A stretch of 64,000 nt of DNA from CAIJXB01 sp964455905 (GCA_964455905.1 CAYVYN010000001.1:310001-374000), one strand, 5' to 3'. Shown: positions 1-8,402, numbered from the stretch's first letter. The notes: generated by a model not told the origin, from the sequence alone. Program-made: numbers and translations.

Positions 1-6
1 AAAAAG

Positions 7-30
7 AAAGGGAGCATTTGCTCCCTTTCC
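7..30. terminator. Hairpin, likely terminator of the gene left of the window
   Basis: A perfect 9-bp stem (AAAGGGAGC with GCTCCCTTT) around a 4-base loop. The T-rich tail is weak on the plus strand and better on the minus strand (five As at 1-5), so it could end transcription from either side. No gene is visible to its left. Confidence 0.5.
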
Positions 31-158
31 TTTGCTATACACGTAACAATCTCCACTCACTTCGTCTTAAAATCAAATAAAAATATTTGCTAATTGCAAC
101 ATCGTCAGACTCTATGATACCATGGCTATCTCAAGTAACTATTCAAAAGGAGCTCTTC

Positions 159-923
159 ATGCAAAAAACACCCCATAGAATCGCTATTAGCAGTTTTAAG
201 GGAGGAACGGCAAAGACATCCACGACTCTACATATTGGAGCCGCCTTAGCTAAATATCATAACCAAAAAGTTCTTCTCATCGACTTTGACGCTCAAGCAA
301 ACCTAACTACTGGTCTTGGCTTTGACCCTGACTCTCATGAAAGTATGGCTAGTGTTTTACAAGGAGAAAAAAAAATTGAGGATGTGATTTTACCCACCTG
401 TATTCCTAATCTCTTTCTCATTCCAGCAGATACATGGCTTGAACGAGTAGAAGTAACTGGCGTTTTAGCAGGAGACAGGTACTCTCATGAAAAACTTAAA
501 GAAGCCTTAAAACCTCTTAATTTTGATACAATTATCATAGATACCCCTCCTTCTCTTTGCTGGCTTACAGAGTCCGCTCTTATAGCCTCTAATCATTCTC
601 TTGTATGCGCTACTCCGGAATTTTATAGTGTCAAAGGCTTACAAAGGCTTTCTCTTTTTCTAGAAAACATAGCTCAAAGACACGGGCTTAGCGTTCTAGG
701 AGTAGCTCTTTCTTTTTGGAATCCTAGAGGAAAAAGCAACAATGCTTTCTTAGAAGTCATTGAAGCGACTTTCCCCCAAAAAACACTAGACACCAAAATA
801 CGAAGGGATGTATCGGTATCTGAATCATCTGTCTTTGGAAAGCCTGTTTTTGAAACAGCACCCAAGAGCAGAGCAGCGCAAGACTATATTGAACTTACCC
901 AAGAACTCTTAACACGGATGTAA
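159..923 (+). CDS. parA: ParA/Soj-family ATPase, chromosomal pGP5-D-like
   Basis: A 254-residue ParA/MinD-type ATPase, expected to act in chromosome or plasmid partitioning as a nucleoid-bound, ATP-dependent dimer. It has the deviant Walker A motif KGGTAKTS with signature Lys14 and Lys19, Walker A' as LLIDFDAQANLT, and Walker B as IIIDTPPS. The frame is open upstream to an ATG at 87, but the ATG at 159 has AAGGAG six bases before it and gives the usual family N-terminus, so I start there. It is followed after 11 bases by a pGP6-D-like gene. Chlamydiae carry this pair both on the plasmid (pGP5-D/pGP6-D) and on the chromosome (CT582/CT583). The surrounding housekeeping genes favour the chromosomal copy. 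Confidence 0.93.
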   Translation: MQKTPHRIAISSFKGGTAKTSTTLHIGAALAKYHNQKVLLIDFDAQANLTTGLGFDPDSHESMASVLQGEKKIEDVILPTCIPNLFLIPADTWLERVEVTGVLAGDRYSHEKLKEALKPLNFDTIIIDTPPSLCWLTESALIASNHSLVCATPEFYSVKGLQRLSLFLENIAQRHGLSVLGVALSFWNPRGKSNNAFLEVIEATFPQKTLDTKIRRDVSVSESSVFGKPVFETAPKSRAAQDYIELTQELLTRM

Positions 924-934
924 AACAGCTTTAC

Positions 935-1684
935 ATGTCAAAAGTCAACACTCTTCTTACTGAGAGGCTAAGAGCCGTCTCTGAAAAATCTTCTAAAATG
1001 TCTACCCTAGCAGAGCGTTCTTCTAGTGGAGGCTTATCGAGTTTTGCTGGCGTATTTAAAGTCAGCGCTTTGAGCTATCAGGAACAGGAAAGTTTAAAAA
1101 ACCTTCTTGAAGACTTCAAAGAAACCGACCAAGATATTGGACAAGATTTCATCCATTTATCTTCCATCACTTCTGAAGTAAAAGCAATTAATAACCAAGC
1201 TGTTATACTACATGGAGAGCGCATAAAAAAAGCGCAGGATATCTTAAAAAAATACAAAGAAGGTGCCTTTACCTTCTGGTTGATTCAAACGTATGGCAAT
1301 AGGCAAACTCCTTATAATTTTTTACAGTATTTTGAACTATACGAACAACTTTCAGAAAAACTTCTTCCTAAACTAGACTCTATGCCTAGACAAGCTGCCT
1401 ATACTTTAGCTAGCAGAATAGGCCCATTTTCTTTAAAAGAAGAAATTATCGAATCCTACCAAGGAGAAAAAAAAGATTTTCTATTAGAAAAAATTCGAAA
1501 AACCTTTCCATTGCAAGAATCTGACAAAAGACAAAAAAACTTACCTGTAACTTTATTTAAAAGTTTACAAAGAATTCTAGATTTCTTATCACAAAATGAA
1601 CTAGTTCTATCCGCTTCTGACAAAAAAAAAGCAAAAGAGTTATTAAAAAACTTAGAAAAAGCCCTACTAAAAGGAGATGCCTAA
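935..1684 (+). CDS. Chlamydial pGP6-D-like protein (CT583 type)
   Basis: A 249-residue basic, largely helical protein of the chlamydia-specific pGP6-D family. As I recall plasmid pGP6-D, shared features are an Ile-Lys/Ala-Ile-x-x-Gln segment followed by Leu-x-Gly-Glu-x-Ile, an Ala-Tyr/Pro-Tyr-Asn-x-Leu-x-Tyr-x-Glu-Leu block (here PYNFLQYFELYEQL), and a later Ala-Tyr-x-Leu-Ala-x-Arg motif (AAYTLASRIG). The exact function is unknown. Its fixed position behind parA suggests a partner in partitioning or plasmid/chromosome regulation. No clear ribosome binding site precedes the ATG, so translation may be coupled to parA. Its 3' end carries the ribosome binding site for the next gene. Confidence 0.85.
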   Translation: MSKVNTLLTERLRAVSEKSSKMSTLAERSSSGGLSSFAGVFKVSALSYQEQESLKNLLEDFKETDQDIGQDFIHLSSITSEVKAINNQAVILHGERIKKAQDILKKYKEGAFTFWLIQTYGNRQTPYNFLQYFELYEQLSEKLLPKLDSMPRQAAYTLASRIGPFSLKEEIIESYQGEKKDFLLEKIRKTFPLQESDKRQKNLPVTLFKSLQRILDFLSQNELVLSASDKKKAKELLKNLEKALLKGDA

Positions 1685-1685
1685 A

Positions 1686-3122
1686 ATGACAGAAGAACCC
1701 TATTTTGAATCCCCTCTAGCATCCCGATATGCAAGCAAGGAGATGTTAAATATCTTCATGCCCACTTACAAATATGCTATTTGGCGAAAACTGTGGATAG
1801 CATTAGCTAGAGCACAAAAAAATTTAGGCCTTCCGATTAAGGCTGAGCAAATTTTAGCTATGGAACGAAAGATTCATGACATTGATTTTAAAAGAGCAGC
1901 CTACTATGAAAAACAACTAGGGCATGACGTAATGGCTCATATATATGCTTTTGCAGATGTTTGCCCTGAATCAAAAGGGATCGTTCATTTAGGAGCTACG
2001 TCGTGTTATATTACAGATAACACAGATCTTCTTCTCATGCGAGAAGGTCTTAAAATTATTAAAGCCAAACTAATCGATACAATTCGCAAACTAAGTATCC
2101 AAGCAGCAAAATATGCCGACCTTCCTTGCTTAAGTTATACACATTTACAAACAGCACAGCCAACGACTGTGGGTAAGAGAATTTGCCTTTGGATGCAAGA
2201 TCTTTTGATGGATTTTCATGACCTTATAGATAGAATGGATCAACTCCATTTTCTAGGAGCAAAAGGCGCTAGTGGAACACAAGCTTCTTATTTAACTCTT
2301 TTTGAAGGAAGCGAAGCTAAAGTAAGACAGATGGAAAAAATGATCGCCGAAGAAATGGGTTTTCATAAAATATTAGCTATTTCAGGTCAAACCTATACTC
2401 GTAAACAAGACGTTCGTATTGTAAATACATTAGGGTCTATAGCGGTTTCTGCCCATAAATTTGGGACAGACCTCCGAATATTAGCTCATATGAAAGAAAT
2501 AGAAGAGCCTTTTGGAGAAAAACAAATAGGATCTTCTGCTATGCCCTATAAAAGGAATCCTAATCGTTCAGAAAGGATGTGTGGATTAGCCAGATTTCTG
2601 ATTTCCCTACAAGCTAATCCAAGTTATACAGCAGCAACACAGTGGCTAGAAAGAAGTCTAGACGACTCTTCAAATAGAAGAATTTCTATTCCTGAAGCTT
2701 TTTTAACAGCAGATTCTATTTTGAATCTCTTTCACTATATTGCCTCAGGATTAGTCGTATACCCTAAAATCGTAGAAAATCATTTAAAAGAAGAGCTGCC
2801 TTTTCTTGCGACAGAACACATTTTAACAGCTTCTTTTAGAAAAGGAAAAGACCGACAAGCTGTTCATGAAGCACTAAGACTTCACAGTCATGAAGTTGCA
2901 AGAAAATGGAAAGAAGAGGGGATTAAAGAGGATTTCCTAAAACGCATTTCTGAAGATAAAACCTTTGACCTATCTCTCGATGAGCTACATGAACTTCTTA
3001 CCCCTAATCACTTCATAGGAAGAGCTCCTGAACAGGTTCGAGAATTCCTAGAAAACGAAGTGAATCCGATTTTAAAAAGGCATGAACAAATTCAAGCCTA
3101 CCGTCTAGAAATTGAAATTTAA
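1686..3122 (+). CDS. purB: Adenylosuccinate lyase, eukaryote-like
   Basis: A 478-residue adenylosuccinate lyase, which splits adenylosuccinate into AMP and fumarate (and SAICAR in de novo synthesis). The fumarase/aspartase-superfamily signature SSAMPYKRNP lies at residues 283-292 with catalytic Ser283 or Ser284. The general-acid His is His153 in YTHLQTAQ. An in-frame ATG at 1677 abuts AAGGAG, which is too close; the ATG at 1686 lies nine bases after it and two bases past the upstream stop. From memory the protein follows human ADSL closely through most of its length (SPLASRYAS, HLGATSCY, TADSILN, ELPFLATE, FIGRAP blocks). No other purine gene is present here, so the likely role is IMP-to-AMP interconversion together with PurA. 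Confidence 0.95.
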   Translation: MTEEPYFESPLASRYASKEMLNIFMPTYKYAIWRKLWIALARAQKNLGLPIKAEQILAMERKIHDIDFKRAAYYEKQLGHDVMAHIYAFADVCPESKGIVHLGATSCYITDNTDLLLMREGLKIIKAKLIDTIRKLSIQAAKYADLPCLSYTHLQTAQPTTVGKRICLWMQDLLMDFHDLIDRMDQLHFLGAKGASGTQASYLTLFEGSEAKVRQMEKMIAEEMGFHKILAISGQTYTRKQDVRIVNTLGSIAVSAHKFGTDLRILAHMKEIEEPFGEKQIGSSAMPYKRNPNRSERMCGLARFLISLQANPSYTAATQWLERSLDDSSNRRISIPEAFLTADSILNLFHYIASGLVVYPKIVENHLKEELPFLATEHILTASFRKGKDRQAVHEALRLHSHEVARKWKEEGIKEDFLKRISEDKTFDLSLDELHELLTPNHFIGRAPEQVREFLENEVNPILKRHEQIQAYRLEIEI

Positions 3123-3141
3123 GAAATCGCACCTATAATTC

Positions 3142-3219
3142 GGGTTGAGAAAAATAAAATCTTTCTTTTTTTCCAAATAAAAACTATAGAAAAAGAAAAG
3201 TAACATTTTTTCCCAACCC
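3142..3219 (+). promoter_or_regulatory. Long imperfect inverted repeat in the leader of the SDR-GMC operon
   Basis: GGGTTGAGAAAAAT at 3142-3155 faces ATTTTTTCCCAACCC at 3205-3219. The inner arms CTTTCTTTTTTT and GAAAAAGAAAAG are also complementary, so nearly the whole 78 bases can fold. It ends about 20 bases before the SDR start codon. It could be a regulatory leader hairpin or the purB terminator. The U-run is not at the stem's 3' end, which argues against a simple intrinsic terminator. Confidence 0.4.
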
Positions 3220-3238
3220 AGTATAGGAGCTAACAATT

Positions 3239-4087
3239 ATGGAGCAAAAAAAACTCCCTGAAGTCATTCTGCCTTCTTGCAAAGAACCCCCTCATCTAAA
3301 AGGACAAAAAGCCCTCGTAACAGGAGCAAATACAGGGATAGGAAAAGCAATAGCCCTATCTTTAGGACGCTCTGGTGCTGATGTAGTTGTAAACTACTTC
3401 GCCGGGGACGATTCAGCTGAAGAGCTAGTAAAAACAATACAAAGTTTTGGAGTAAAAAGTTACTGTCACAAAGCTGACGTATCAAAAGAAGATGAAGTCA
3501 TTGCGATGTTCGAAAGAATGTACAAAGAATTTGGAACAATTGATATTTTGGTAAGCAATGCCGGAATTCAAAGAGACTCTGCGTTAGAACAAATGACATT
3601 AGCGCAGTGGAACGCCGTGATTGGAACAAATTTAACAGGCCAATTTCTTTGTTGTCGTGAAGCTGTCAAAGAATTTAAGCGAAGGGGAGTTGTTGAATCT
3701 GTATCTTGTGCAGCCGGAAAAATTATCTGCATGAGTTCTGTCCATCAGGTAATACCTTGGGGAGGACATGTTAACTACGCAGCTTCTAAAGGCGGCGTTG
3801 ATCTTATGATGAAAAGTATAGCACAAGAAGTAGCACCTCATCGTATCAGGGTCAATAGCATCGCTCCCGGAGCAATTAAAACACATATCAATGAATCTGC
3901 TTGGGAAACGCCTGAAGCAGAAAAAAGTCTACTTACATTAATTCCTTATAATCGAATAGGCTCCCCCGATGATATCGGTAAATGCGCTGCTTGGTTAGCT
4001 TCTGATTTTGCAGACTATATTACAGGAACAACTATCTTTGTAGACGGGGGCATGACTCTATACCCTGGCTTTTCTACAGGAGGGTAG
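3239..4087 (+). CDS. Short-chain dehydrogenase/reductase (glucose 1-dehydrogenase-like)
   Basis: A 282-residue classical SDR, an NAD(P)-dependent oxidoreductase with a Rossmann fold. Visible motifs are TGANTGIGKA for the cofactor (about residues 28-37), NAG in SNAGIQ, a catalytic Ser in CMSSVHQ, and YAASKGG with catalytic Tyr and Lys (about residue 180). The C-terminal SDFADYITGTTIFVDGG is typical of the glucose 1-dehydrogenase/FabG branch. The start has GGAG nine bases upstream. The stop lies two bases before a GMC oxidoreductase, so the two form an operon, perhaps oxidising a sugar or polyol in consecutive steps. The substrate cannot be fixed from sequence. Confidence 0.88.
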   Translation: MEQKKLPEVILPSCKEPPHLKGQKALVTGANTGIGKAIALSLGRSGADVVVNYFAGDDSAEELVKTIQSFGVKSYCHKADVSKEDEVIAMFERMYKEFGTIDILVSNAGIQRDSALEQMTLAQWNAVIGTNLTGQFLCCREAVKEFKRRGVVESVSCAAGKIICMSSVHQVIPWGGHVNYAASKGGVDLMMKSIAQEVAPHRIRVNSIAPGAIKTHINESAWETPEAEKSLLTLIPYNRIGSPDDIGKCAAWLASDFADYITGTTIFVDGGMTLYPGFSTGG

Positions 4088-4089
4088 TA

Positions 4090-5631
4090 ATGGATTACGA
4101 TATCATCATTATTGGAACAGGAGCCGGGGGAGGCACTTTAGCGCATCATCTTGCTCCTTCAGGAAAAAAGATTCTTATCTTAGAAAGAGGAGACTATCTT
4201 CCAAGAGAAAAAGAAAACTGGAGTTCAAAAGAGGTCTTTATCAATGGACGCTATACAGCACAAGAACCCTGGGTTGACAAAGAAGGAAAAGAATTTCACC
4301 CCGGGATCCATTATTATGTTGGAGGCAATACAAAACTCTACGGAGCTGCTCTTTTAAGAATGAGAGAAAAAGATTATGGGGAGCTCCAGCATAAAGATGG
4401 TATCTCGCCAGCGTGGCCTATTAGCTATCAGGAAATGGAACCCTATTATCTTAAGGCAGAAAAACTCTACCATGTTCATGGAAAAAGAGGAATCGACCCC
4501 ACAGAGAGTAAAGAAACCTCTCCCTATCCTTATCCACCTGTTAAGCATGAGCCTCGTATTCAAAAGCTAGCGGATGATTTAAGTGCTATAGGACATAAAC
4601 CATTTCCATTGCCGGTAGGACTTCTGCTTGATGAATCGAAAAGAGCTTTTAGCCCCTGTATTAAATGCAGCACTTGTGATGGGTTTCCTTGTCTTGTTGA
4701 TGGTAAAGCTGATGCGGAAACAGTCTGTGTTAAGCCAGCTCTTAAAAATACAAATGTAACTCTATTAACAAATAGTTATGTCAAAAAACTAGAAACTTCT
4801 CCGTGTGGAAAAAAAATCAGTGAAGTGATCGTAGAAAGAAACGGAAAAAAAGAATCTTATAAAGCAAATATAGTAGTTGTTAGCTGTGGAGCCATTAACT
4901 CTGCAGCACTCTTACTGCGCTCTGCTAATAGCATGCATCCAACAGGTCTAGCCAATCGGTCCGATGTAGTAGGAAGGTTTTACATGTGCCATAATAATTC
5001 GGCAATGATCGCCTTATCTACAGAAAAAAATCCGACAAAATTCCAAAAAACATTAGGAATCAACGATTTTTATTTTGGAGCAGATGACTGGGAATTTCCA
5101 TTAGGTCACATCCAAATGCTTGGCAAATCCGACAAAGAAATGTTTAGGGGAGATGCAGGGCCCCTTGTTCCAGGATTTATCCTAGATCAAATGGCAAAAC
5201 ATTCGATTGACTTTTGGATGACAACAGAAGACCTTCCAGACCCATCTAATAGGGTTACCCTTACAGACTCTGGGAATATCAAGTTATCCTACACGCCAAA
5301 TAACCAAGCATCTCATAAACATCTAATAAAAAAACTAAAGCAAATGTTACACAAAATAGGTATGAAACATCATCTTATTGATAACTCTGCTTACATAGGT
5401 AAACGAATCCCTTTGGCAGGCACCGCTCATCAATGTGGAACAATTCGTTTTGGAAAAGATCCCACGACATCGGCATTAGATACTAATTGTAAAGCCCATG
5501 ATCTTGATAATTTGTATGTAGTAGATGGAAGTTTTTTTGTGTCTAGTTCTTCTGTAAATCCAAGCCTAACAATCATATCGAATGCTCTTCGTGTAGGAGA
5601 TCATCTTTTAGAAAAAATGAAAACAGTATGA
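4090..5631 (+). CDS. GMC-family FAD oxidoreductase
   Basis: A 513-residue glucose-methanol-choline oxidoreductase. The N-terminal FAD-binding motif is IIGTGAGGGTLAHHL (residues 6-20), followed by LILERG. The C-terminal GMC block VVDGSFFVSSSSVNPSLTI and the AHQCGTIRFG segment supply the usual His near the flavin. The closest architecture is that of gluconate 2-dehydrogenase/sorbosone-type large subunits. A Cys cluster CIKCSTCDGFPC at about residues 194-205 is notable. It follows an SDR by two bases and is closed by a strong terminator, so the pair is a self-contained two-gene oxidation module. No signal peptide is seen. Electron acceptor and substrate are unknown. Confidence 0.88.
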   Translation: MDYDIIIIGTGAGGGTLAHHLAPSGKKILILERGDYLPREKENWSSKEVFINGRYTAQEPWVDKEGKEFHPGIHYYVGGNTKLYGAALLRMREKDYGELQHKDGISPAWPISYQEMEPYYLKAEKLYHVHGKRGIDPTESKETSPYPYPPVKHEPRIQKLADDLSAIGHKPFPLPVGLLLDESKRAFSPCIKCSTCDGFPCLVDGKADAETVCVKPALKNTNVTLLTNSYVKKLETSPCGKKISEVIVERNGKKESYKANIVVVSCGAINSAALLLRSANSMHPTGLANRSDVVGRFYMCHNNSAMIALSTEKNPTKFQKTLGINDFYFGADDWEFPLGHIQMLGKSDKEMFRGDAGPLVPGFILDQMAKHSIDFWMTTEDLPDPSNRVTLTDSGNIKLSYTPNNQASHKHLIKKLKQMLHKIGMKHHLIDNSAYIGKRIPLAGTAHQCGTIRFGKDPTTSALDTNCKAHDLDNLYVVDGSFFVSSSSVNPSLTIISNALRVGDHLLEKMKTV

Positions 5632-5634
5632 TCT

Positions 5635-5672
5635 AATAAGCATCCTTTAAACAAGGATGCTTATTGTTTTTT
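5635..5672 (+). terminator. Intrinsic terminator of the SDR-GMC operon
   Basis: A perfect 11-bp stem (AATAAGCATCC with GGATGCTTATT), a 9-base loop, then G and six Ts. It begins three bases after the GMC stop codon. Confidence 0.9.
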
Positions 5673-5781
5673 AGCCAAACAAATCACTATAAAATTCTAC
5701 TTTCAGCTTTAAACAAAAACAAAAAACATTTACTTTTTGCAATCGGTCTCTATACGCAACCCTTATAAAGGAATCAACTAT

Positions 5782-6831
5782 ATGTTATTTTTTTTAAAGT
5801 TATTTTCTTTTTTTTTATTTTTTCAGATTTTTTTGTGCGCTTCAACGATACAGACATTCTACGGGCCTTTAGAAATAGAGGAACCTGTTCTTTTAGAACT
5901 TATAGAAAGCCCTGCTTTTGAAAGATTAAAATCCATCCACCAATACGGTGTTTGTTATTACACAAATAATAAAGAAGAATACAATCGTTATGAGCACTCT
6001 CTTGGAGTTTTTGCTATTCTTCGTTTAAACAATGCTTCCTTACACGAGCAAATAGCAGGTCTATTGCATGACATATCCCATACAGTTTTTTCTCATGTCG
6101 GTGACTGGATTTTTCCTCAAGAATCTGAAGAAAAAGATTATCAAAATAGCATCCATGCCTATTTTTTAAAAAAATACGGAATAGAAGAAATTTTAAATAA
6201 ATATGGATTTACTGTAGAAGAAGTACTGCCTTTAGAAAATCTTTTTCCCATGCTGGAACAAAAAAGTCCAAATCTATGCGCGGATCGTATCGAATACAAT
6301 ATTCAAGGAGCATTCCTAAAGAATATGATCAGCCAAAAAGATGCAGAAGACATTATCAAAGATCTTGAGTTTATAGAAGGGAGCTGGGTGAGTCACAACC
6401 CTCTATTAATGAAAAAAATAGGGAATTTCTCTCTTTTTATGACAGAAAATGCCTGGGGGAATAAAGAAGAATACATAACAGCTAAATGGCTAGCTGAAGC
6501 TATTTTAAAAGGCGTGGAACTCGATGAAATTTCTTATGAAGAAATTCACTTTGGGATAGACGACACTATTTGGTATCGGTTAAACAATTCAGAAGATCCG
6601 TCTATTAAAGAGCTTATAAAAAAAATAGCAAACGCAAAAAGCCACTACTCTCTTAGCAACGATCAAGAGTGCGATCTACTTATAAAAAGTAAATTTAGAG
6701 GGATTAATCCTCTTATTCTCCTAAACAACAACGAAAAAAAACGCTTAACAGAAATTGATCCAGAGTTTGCTGAAAAATATGAAACCATACAAAACTCTAT
6801 CAAAAAAGGATGGGCTATTCAATTCAACTAA
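5782..6831 (+). CDS. Putatively exported HD-domain phosphohydrolase (SAMHD1/COG1078-like)
   Basis: A 349-residue HD-superfamily metal-dependent phosphohydrolase. The metal ligands are in place: His72 in YEHSLG, His96-Asp97 in LLHDISHTVFSH, and Asp168 in CADRIEY. The N-terminal arrangement, YGPLEIEEPVL then SPAFERLKSIHQ then NRYEHSLG, follows the COG1078 family that includes dNTP triphosphohydrolases and SAMHD1. I start at the ATG at 5782, which has AAAGGA nine bases upstream; the frame is open to 5737. This start gives a strongly hydrophobic 20-residue N-terminus ending CAS, a Sec signal peptide or membrane anchor. That is unusual for an enzyme of nucleotide metabolism. It stands alone, bounded by a terminator before and a hairpin after. 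Confidence 0.82.
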   Translation: MLFFLKLFSFFLFFQIFLCASTIQTFYGPLEIEEPVLLELIESPAFERLKSIHQYGVCYYTNNKEEYNRYEHSLGVFAILRLNNASLHEQIAGLLHDISHTVFSHVGDWIFPQESEEKDYQNSIHAYFLKKYGIEEILNKYGFTVEEVLPLENLFPMLEQKSPNLCADRIEYNIQGAFLKNMISQKDAEDIIKDLEFIEGSWVSHNPLLMKKIGNFSLFMTENAWGNKEEYITAKWLAEAILKGVELDEISYEEIHFGIDDTIWYRLNNSEDPSIKELIKKIANAKSHYSLSNDQECDLLIKSKFRGINPLILLNNNEKKRLTEIDPEFAEKYETIQNSIKKGWAIQFN

Positions 6832-6863
6832 GAAATATACTGATCATAAAACATCTTATTTGC

Positions 6864-6895
6864 GGCATAAAATGGGCATTTAGCTCTTTTATGCC
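6864..6895 (+). terminator. Hairpin downstream of the HD hydrolase gene
   Basis: GGCATAAAA at 6864-6872 pairs with TTTTATGCC at 6887-6895, with a further short inner GGGC/GCTC stem. The tail AATCTTCTT is a poor U-tract, so terminator function is plausible but not certain. Confidence 0.4.
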
Positions 6896-7002
6896 AATCT
6901 TCTTAAAAAAATAAAGCGCAAAAATGTCTATCAACCCCTTGGCTGTTGACGAAATAAGGAAAAAGGAACTATACAAATTACTTAAAAAAGGAGGAAATAA
7001 AA

Positions 7003-7662
7003 ATGCGAGCTTTTATCTTTATGGCAGGTGTTTTTCTTTCTTTCTTTTCTTTAGAAGCTGGAAGCTTTAAAAAAATATCAGATTCCCCTTTAGTTTATGC
7101 TTGTGATAATTTTTTATCAGATAGTGAATGCGATCATTTTATAAAAATAGCTAATCCCACTTTATCGAGATCTACAGTAATTGATGTAAATAGCGCAAAC
7201 AACCAAATTGATCAAAGACGGACAAGTTTAGGTATGTTTATTTTTAAGGGAACAGAAGATAAGTTGACAAGAAAAATTCAAAAAAGAATCGAAAAAGCAA
7301 TCAATATTCCTCAAGAAAACGCAGAAGGCATCCAAATTTTATATTACGATATTGATGGAGAATACCAACCCCATTATGATTATTTTGACCCCGAAACTTC
7401 AGGGGGCTTAGTTCATTATAAAAGAGGAGGGCAACGAGTAGCCACACTCATACTCTATCTAAATACGGTAAAGGACGGAGGCGAAACAATATTTCCTAAA
7501 ATCGGCTTAAAAATAGCTCCTACTAAGGGAAAAGCCCTTCTTTTTTATAATGTGACTTCCGATGGACGGCCCGATCCTATGAGCTTTCACGGGGGCGCAC
7601 CTGTCATAGACGGAGAAAAATGGATCATCACGTACTGGCTAAGAGAAAAACCTTTCTACTAG
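7003..7662 (+). CDS. Exported prolyl 4-hydroxylase-type 2-oxoglutarate/Fe(II) oxygenase
   Basis: A 219-residue protein with a signal peptide (residues 1-19, cleavage probably after LEA) followed by a complete P4H catalytic domain. Fe(II) ligands are His124 and Asp126 (HYD) and His196 (SFHGG); Lys206 (GEKW) is the 2-oxoglutarate contact. Further P4H landmarks are GGQRVATLILYLN, GGETIFP and KALLFYN. The expected reaction is 2-oxoglutarate-dependent hydroxylation of peptidyl proline. A near-ideal ribosome binding site (AAAGGAGG) precedes the ATG. It converges with a second 2OG oxygenase whose stop lies only eight bases away. The animal/plant-like C-terminus and the export signal suggest a target outside the cytoplasm. 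The actual substrate is unknown. Confidence 0.9.
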   Translation: MRAFIFMAGVFLSFFSLEAGSFKKISDSPLVYACDNFLSDSECDHFIKIANPTLSRSTVIDVNSANNQIDQRRTSLGMFIFKGTEDKLTRKIQKRIEKAINIPQENAEGIQILYYDIDGEYQPHYDYFDPETSGGLVHYKRGGQRVATLILYLNTVKDGGETIFPKIGLKIAPTKGKALLFYNVTSDGRPDPMSFHGGAPVIDGEKWIITYWLREKPFY

Positions 7663-7670
7663 ACAGGATT

Positions 7671-8402
7671 CTATTCTGTTCGCATCGCTGCATTAAAATG
7701 GCTTGGATCACTTGTATACCAAAAATGTAAAGAATAACGCTTTCCTTTCTTAATCGGAAAAACTTCGTGATAAAAATTTTGACCGTTTGGAGCAATTACT
7801 AACATATTGGCTTTAATAGGAATAATTTTTCGGTATAAAGTACAAGCTGGCCCATCTTCAAATAAAAGATCCCCTCCTTCAAAATCATCATTTAAATAAA
7901 GAAGAGCGGTATATTCTCTCCAAAAAGTATGGTTGGGAACAAATTTAGATCCTGGGCAAAATCCATTACAAAAAATTCTTAATTTTGATTGATCATTTCC
8001 GTGAATAGGACAAGTAAAATAGCCATTATCTGCATGATATACACAAAAATTACCAGGTATTCTACAGTAAAGCGCGCAATGATCTATTTGATATTTTTTA
8101 TTGTTTAATAAATAGGACTGATTCATCACCTTCAGAATTTTTTTAGAAATAGAAGAAACTATTTTTCGAATTCGAGGGTTATCCGTACAAGTTAACTGAT
8201 TATCGGTATACTGATTCAAATCTTTTTTCTGAGTGTTGTAAGACTCGATTAAAAAATTTGCATCTTCTGAAGAAATAAAGTTTTCGACAATAACAATCTG
8301 GCTTTCTGGCGAAGCAAAGTCTCCTTGCTTAGCGATTAAACTAGATGAACTAAATGACAACACGCCCACCATTCCTAAAATGAAACATCCCCAAAAAGAC
8401 AT
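7671..8402 (-). CDS. Exported 2OG/Fe(II) oxygenase, prolyl hydroxylase-like with Cys-rich insert
   Basis: A 243-residue protein with a hydrophobic N-terminal segment (residues 2-23) that looks like a signal peptide, then a divergent 2OG oxygenase fold. The candidate iron triad is His123-x-Asp125 (YHADNG) and His212 (FYHEV); Arg222 (KKGKRYSLHFW) would bind 2-oxoglutarate, as in the leprecan/prolyl 3-hydroxylase group. EYTALLYLNDDFEGGDLLF matches the double-stranded beta-helix core. Between the HxD motif and that core sits a roughly 35-residue insert with several Cys (TCPIHG, IFCNGFCPG), which fits disulfides in an exported protein. It is not a close copy of the neighbouring P4H, so the two are probably separate acquisitions with related chemistry. 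Confidence 0.8.
   Translation of the reverse strand: MSFWGCFILGMVGVLSFSSSSLIAKQGDFASPESQIVIVENFISSEDANFLIESYNTQKKDLNQYTDNQLTCTDNPRIRKIVSSISKKILKVMNQSYLLNNKKYQIDHCALYCRIPGNFCVYHADNGYFTCPIHGNDQSKLRIFCNGFCPGSKFVPNHTFWREYTALLYLNDDFEGGDLLFEDGPACTLYRKIIPIKANMLVIAPNGQNFYHEVFPIKKGKRYSLHFWYTSDPSHFNAAMRTE

Noticed and set aside
6924..7002. Possible leader reading frame before the P4H gene
   Set aside because: It runs out of frame into the P4H start, has no ribosome binding site, and gives no recognisable peptide.
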